A stretch of 9,033 nucleotides of DNA from contig JBOGED010000097.1 of NCBI GenBank assembly GCA_050743625.1, forward strand, positions 1-9,033. Reading direction: 5' to 3'. Source of the DNA: JBOGED01 sp050743625. Its GTDB lineage: Bacteria > Actinomycetota > Nitriliruptoria > Euzebyales > Egibacteraceae. Position numbers and translations under genes: made by a program. Positions 6,211 to 9,033 of the stretch are shown here, one piece after another; the stretch's first letter is position 1, and every line of letters starts with the position of its first letter. The notes under the pieces were generated by a model. That model had not been told where the DNA came from. It saw only the letters and a program-made list of their open reading frames with translations, and did no database searches.

Positions 6211-6214
6211 GAGG
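6211..6214 (+). promoter_or_regulatory. Ribosome binding site deciding the HExxH gene start
   Basis: GAGG lies 6 bases before ATG 6221 (GGGAAAAGAGG overall). It places the start here rather than at the in-frame ATG 6014, which would add 69 basic, proline-rich residues encoded across the precursor gene and the hairpin. Confidence 0.75.
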
Positions 6215-6220
6215 TCCACC

Positions 6221-7141
6221 ATGGACGAACCGGCCACCGTTTTCGCGCTCGCGCCGATCCAGTGCTGGCAACGGTCCCGTGCCCGCCAGATCTCTACGCT
6301 TCTCCAACCTGGTGCCCCACAGGGCTCAAGCGCGCAAGTCGAGGTCGAGACGGGGCTCGAGTACGCCGTGGCTCACCATTTGCTCGAAGGAGCCGAGACG
6401 GCCGCCCGGGCCTACGATCAGGGCACGTTCGCCTGGTACTCCAACACTTCGCCGGCTGGCCTGGCGCCGCTGCGAACTCCCACCGCGGTAGGCCCACGCA
6501 TCATCCTCTCCCCGGACTTGATGAACCTGTCTCGCTCGAGGATCTCCGAAACCCCCTACTTTCTCATAAACCCGGAGACCACCTCCGCGGCAAAGGAACT
6601 ACGTCAGCTCGCCGTGAATGCCTTCAACGCCGCGGTCGACGCCGGGTTTGGCGCATTGTTGGCCGGCCACGCCGCTGTCGTGGTCTTTCTGCGGCGAAAG
6701 CAACTCCGGGACACGCTCGACAGCTGGACGATCACGCGCCTACCAGGCACCATCTTCACCGACCACGTAGGCGAGCCAGCGGTCCTTGCCCGCGACCTGG
6801 TTCACGAGGCGGGACACAACTGGCTCAACGACGGCTTGGCGGCCTGCGGCGTCAAGATCGGTAACGAGATGCGATTCTTCTCCCCGTGGAAGCAGGCCAT
6901 CCGCCCCGCCTTCGGGTTCCTCCACGCATGCTGGGCCTTTCCGCTCACCATGATCTATACCGCTCGCGTCCTGGGCGAACTCTCCGGCCCGGTGCGCGCC
7001 TTCCTGGCCACCTATCTCGCCCAGCAGCGTGACCTGCTCGCTGCCACAGACGGCGACCACACCCGTGCGCTCGCCCTGGTACCGGACGAGGATCTACGCC
7101 GCCGCTTGCAGCAAGCCCACCGGACCGCTCGCGCCTTGTGA
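6221..7141 (+). CDS. HExxH-type peptide beta-hydroxylase family protein
   Basis: A 306-residue protein with H195-E-A-G-H199 in LVHEAGHNWLNDGL, followed by FFSPWKQAIRPAFGFLHA (219-236) with W223, R228, P229 and H235. This spacing is the signature of the 'HEXXH motif-containing putative peptide modification protein' family (TIGR04267 type), now described as 2-oxoglutarate-dependent peptide beta-hydroxylases rather than metalloproteases. The two motif histidines and a later residue, plausibly H235, would bind iron. The N-terminal half (1-180) carries no motif I recognise. There is no signal peptide. Members sit beside RiPP precursors and radical SAM genes, as here. I infer hydroxylation at a side-chain beta-carbon of the 55-aa peptide; the residue is unknown. 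The gene ends 34 bases before the serine hydrolase. Confidence 0.82.
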   Translation: MDEPATVFALAPIQCWQRSRARQISTLLQPGAPQGSSAQVEVETGLEYAVAHHLLEGAETAARAYDQGTFAWYSNTSPAGLAPLRTPTAVGPRIILSPDLMNLSRSRISETPYFLINPETTSAAKELRQLAVNAFNAAVDAGFGALLAGHAAVVVFLRRKQLRDTLDSWTITRLPGTIFTDHVGEPAVLARDLVHEAGHNWLNDGLAACGVKIGNEMRFFSPWKQAIRPAFGFLHACWAFPLTMIYTARVLGELSGPVRAFLATYLAQQRDLLAATDGDHTRALALVPDEDLRRRLQQAHRTARAL

Positions 7142-7160
7142 CCCGGCCTTGGCTGACGCG

Positions 7161-7165
7161 GGAGG
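7161..7165 (+). promoter_or_regulatory. Ribosome binding site of the serine hydrolase gene
   Basis: GGAGG lies 10 bases ahead of GTG 7176, just after the HExxH gene stop. It supports GTG 7176 over the in-frame ATG at 7029, which would overlap the previous gene by 113 bases. A GTG at 7171 is in another frame. Confidence 0.7.
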
Positions 7166-7175
7166 AAACCGTGGC

Positions 7176-8510
7176 GTGAGGGAGCTTCACCCCGGACTGA
7201 TCGTGCATGTTCGTCTACCCGACGGGCAGCGCGCGCACGCCTGGGCTGGGGCGGCCAGCCTGGAACTGGCCGCTCCGGTCGGTCCAGAGACGGTGATGAA
7301 CGTCGGCTCGGTCGCCAAGCAGATCACCGCATACCTTGCGCTTCTGTCCGAGCGGCAGGGAATCCTGGATCTCCACACCCGTGCCGCTCGAATTCTTCCT
7401 CGCCTGCGCATGACCGACGTCACCATCGTTGAACTGATCCGCCACGGCGGCGGCATCCGTGACGCCGAATCGATGCTGTCCCTTGCCGGGCTCCGCGAGC
7501 TGGACCACTACACCGGAGACGACCTGCTCGAACTGGCGTACCGGCAGCATGAGAGGGCGGTGGCTCCAGGCCGCTTTCTCTACAGCAACACCGGGTATTT
7601 GCTGCTCGCCAAGATCCTCGAGACCGTCCATGCCACCGGCCTACAGCAGCTCGCCGACGACCTCGTGTTCGCCCCACTCGGGATGCCATCCACACGTTTC
7701 AAGACCGATCCTGGGCAGGTCGTCCCTCACGCCGCTTCCAGCTACAAGCTCGCGTCTCACGGGAATTGGGAACACCAAGCCCGCCCCGTCGCCCTGCCCG
7801 GGCCAGGATCGTTGTGGAGCTCCGCTTCCGACCTCTCCCGCTGGCTCGGCCATCTGCAGCAATGCTGGGCAGAGCAGCCGCCGGGAACGCTTCTGTTCGA
7901 CACCGCCATGGGCTATGTCACCTCCGACCGCCCGCCTTACCGCTACGGGCCTGGCCTCTATGCAGGTCTGCGGACGCCCGGCGGTGGCATGGTGTTTCAC
8001 CACGGTCATGAGCACGGCTTCTCCGCCGCGACTCACCTCACCCGTGCTGGGCTGCGAATCGCCTGTCTCTCCAACAACGGTGACGTCAAGGCCGACCAAA
8101 TGCTCGCCCGCATCGTCGACCACCTGGCCGAAGGCCACGCCAGCCAGGAACTCCAGATGCTCCTGGACGAGATCGTAACCGCTTCCCTCATCGCCAAGCG
8201 CTGTGCGGTCACAGAATTCGCCATACCTGATAAGCGTCCTTGGCCAACCCGCTTCGTGTGTGATCAAGTACCCGGCACGTTACAGCTTGCATACGATGGC
8301 ACGACCCTCTGCCTGTGGCGACGCGGCACATGCGACCAACTCATCCCCACCGGCATTGACGAGCTGACCTACGCAGGTCCTGGCTACACCCTCAGGCTGC
8401 CCGCCATACCCAACCCGGTGGGCGCAGGACCACGCGAGTTCACGCTGAACCTCGATCGAGCCCCCGGCCTACAATATCGGGCCATCCTTCCCGATACCGA
8501 GAGCAGGTGA
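7176..8510 (+). CDS. Serine hydrolase, beta-lactamase / D-Ala-D-Ala carboxypeptidase superfamily
   Basis: The 444-residue protein carries the three motifs of class C beta-lactamase-like enzymes: S45-V-A-K48 (nucleophile and general base), Y136-S137-N138 in FLYSNTGY, and H275-H276-G277 in FHHGHEHGF, replacing KTG as in the carboxypeptidase/esterase branch. Residues about 1-310 form this catalytic domain. The last ~130 (after about 315) are a separate tail of the kind seen as a small beta-barrel in serine hydrolases, not identified further. No signal peptide or lipobox is present, so unlike most cell-wall relatives it appears cytoplasmic. It closes the + strand gene row, 34 bases after the HExxH gene. 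It may hydrolyse a peptide or ester bond in the product, or remove the leader; this is inference. An in-frame TTA leucine codon occurs at 8280-8282 (residue 369), rare in this DNA. Confidence 0.88.
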   Translation: MRELHPGLIVHVRLPDGQRAHAWAGAASLELAAPVGPETVMNVGSVAKQITAYLALLSERQGILDLHTRAARILPRLRMTDVTIVELIRHGGGIRDAESMLSLAGLRELDHYTGDDLLELAYRQHERAVAPGRFLYSNTGYLLLAKILETVHATGLQQLADDLVFAPLGMPSTRFKTDPGQVVPHAASSYKLASHGNWEHQARPVALPGPGSLWSSASDLSRWLGHLQQCWAEQPPGTLLFDTAMGYVTSDRPPYRYGPGLYAGLRTPGGGMVFHHGHEHGFSAATHLTRAGLRIACLSNNGDVKADQMLARIVDHLAEGHASQELQMLLDEIVTASLIAKRCAVTEFAIPDKRPWPTRFVCDQVPGTLQLAYDGTTLCLWRRGTCDQLIPTGIDELTYAGPGYTLRLPAIPNPVGAGPREFTLNLDRAPGLQYRAILPDTESR

Positions 8511-8547
8511 CACCGTCGGCGTTTGTGACTGCCGCAGGGCATCGCGC
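8511..8547. other. Short gap between convergent genes
   Basis: Only 37 bases separate the end of the serine hydrolase gene from the end of the TPR gene on the other strand. A shared bidirectional terminator would be expected here, but I see no strong stem-loop; the best is a 4-bp CGGC/GCCG pair. Antisense interference between the two transcripts is possible. Confidence 0.35.
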
Positions 8548-9033
8548 CTAGTCAGCGCCGTTGGTGCGGAGGGTGTGGAGGTGGTCGGCGAAGTCGCGGG
8601 TGGCGGGCAGGTCGCGGTGGTGGAGGGCCAAGGCCGTAAGGAGCTCGCCGGCTTGTTGGAGGTTTGACTCTATGGCTCCGCGGGGGATCGCGAGCGCATC
8701 GGTCGCGAGCCTGACGCCCTCTTCGGGGTGGCCCTGGTGGACCTTGCAGATCGCGAGGTTGATCTGGGACTGAGCCTGGTTGGAGGGGTACTGGAAGGGG
8801 GATAGAGCGGTCTGGTAGCAGGTGATCGCCTGGCGGGCGTGCGGCTCGGCGTCTTCGGGTTGCCCGAGCCACAGCAGCGCGATCCCCGTGTACAGCTCCA
8901 AGTCTCCGGGGCCGCACCCCGACAACGGGCCGTAGGGGTCGTCACCGAGCGGGTGGCTCGGCGACGCGCGCTCGGCGCGCCTCAGCGCCTCGAAGACGCC
9001 GGAGCGGTCGCTCATCCGCGCGAGCGCGCGTGC
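8548..9033 (-). CDS. C-terminal part of a TPR-containing protein, probably a regulator (truncated by window edge)
   Basis: On the reverse strand the frame is open from the window's right edge to TAG at 8548-8550, giving about 161 residues. An internal ATG at 9013-9015 is unlikely to be the start, because the reading frame continues upstream (ARALARMSDR...) without a stop. Two tetratricopeptide-like helix pairs are visible: TGIALLWLGQPEDAEPHARQ and later INLAICKVHQGHPEEGVRLA. Actinomycetes carry many proteins with an N-terminal helix-turn-helix followed by TPRs ending like this, which respond to signals or peptides. TPR proteins (HaaT type) are also reported beside cyclophane-RiPP genes. Whether this one controls the neighbouring cluster cannot be decided, since the N-terminus is missing. 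Confidence 0.75.
   Translation of the reverse strand, partial: ARALARMSDRSGVFEALRRAERASPSHPLGDDPYGPLSGCGPGDLELYTGIALLWLGQPEDAEPHARQAITCYQTALSPFQYPSNQAQSQINLAICKVHQGHPEEGVRLATDALAIPRGAIESNLQQAGELLTALALHHRDLPATRDFADHLHTLRTNGAD

Noticed and set aside
6014..6220. N-terminal extension of the HExxH protein from ATG 6014
   Set aside because: The 69 added residues are Arg/Pro-rich, overlap the precursor ORF and the hairpin, and lack a ribosome binding site, whereas ATG 6221 has one.
1..9033. tRNA, rRNA, CRISPR array or insertion sequence
   Set aside because: I saw no repeated spacer pattern, no cloverleaf-like segment and no transposase motif; the only notable repeats are the two inverted repeats reported.

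Overview
The window is high-GC DNA with strong G/C preference at third codon positions, frequent GTG starts and tightly packed or overlapping genes. This is typical of an actinomycete (Streptomyces or a relative); the genus cannot be fixed from sequence alone. The left edge (1-93) is the 3' tail of an unidentified gene. Positions 94-555 are poorly organised: a perfect 16-bp inverted repeat (284-326) and a possible short gene or gene remnant (375-563) that runs into the first clear gene.

From 556 to 8510 every convincing gene lies on the + strand with short gaps or overlaps. The order is: Nudix hydrolase; radical SAM/SPASM peptide maturase with an uncharacterised ~210-residue C-terminal extension; a small cysteine-containing protein of unknown function; a 2OG-Fe(II) oxygenase translationally coupled to it; a P-loop (thymidylate-kinase-like) kinase; a Ser/Thr-type protein kinase; a 55-residue candidate precursor peptide; an HExxH-type enzyme of the peptide beta-hydroxylase family; and a cytoplasmic serine hydrolase of the beta-lactamase/D-Ala-D-Ala-carboxypeptidase superfamily. 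A stem-loop lies just after the precursor candidate. The right edge carries the C-terminal half of a TPR protein on the - strand, converging on the cluster.

I read this as a biosynthetic cluster for a ribosomally made and modified peptide (RiPP). In the model, the 55-aa peptide is cross-linked by the radical SAM/SPASM enzyme, probably through an aromatic side chain (cyclophane type). It is then oxidised by one or both of two iron-dependent oxygenase-like proteins, with the serine hydrolase as a possible leader-processing or tailoring hydrolase. The two kinases could modify the peptide or control the pathway. The enzyme families are read directly from motifs; their joint action on this peptide is inference. 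No transporter or recognisable protease of the usual RiPP types is visible in the window.

The least explained elements are the C-terminal extension of the maturase, the unknown protein around 3010-3546 with its frame conflict, the kinase pair and the precursor itself. The precursor is easy to miss because a longer open frame runs across it from 6014.
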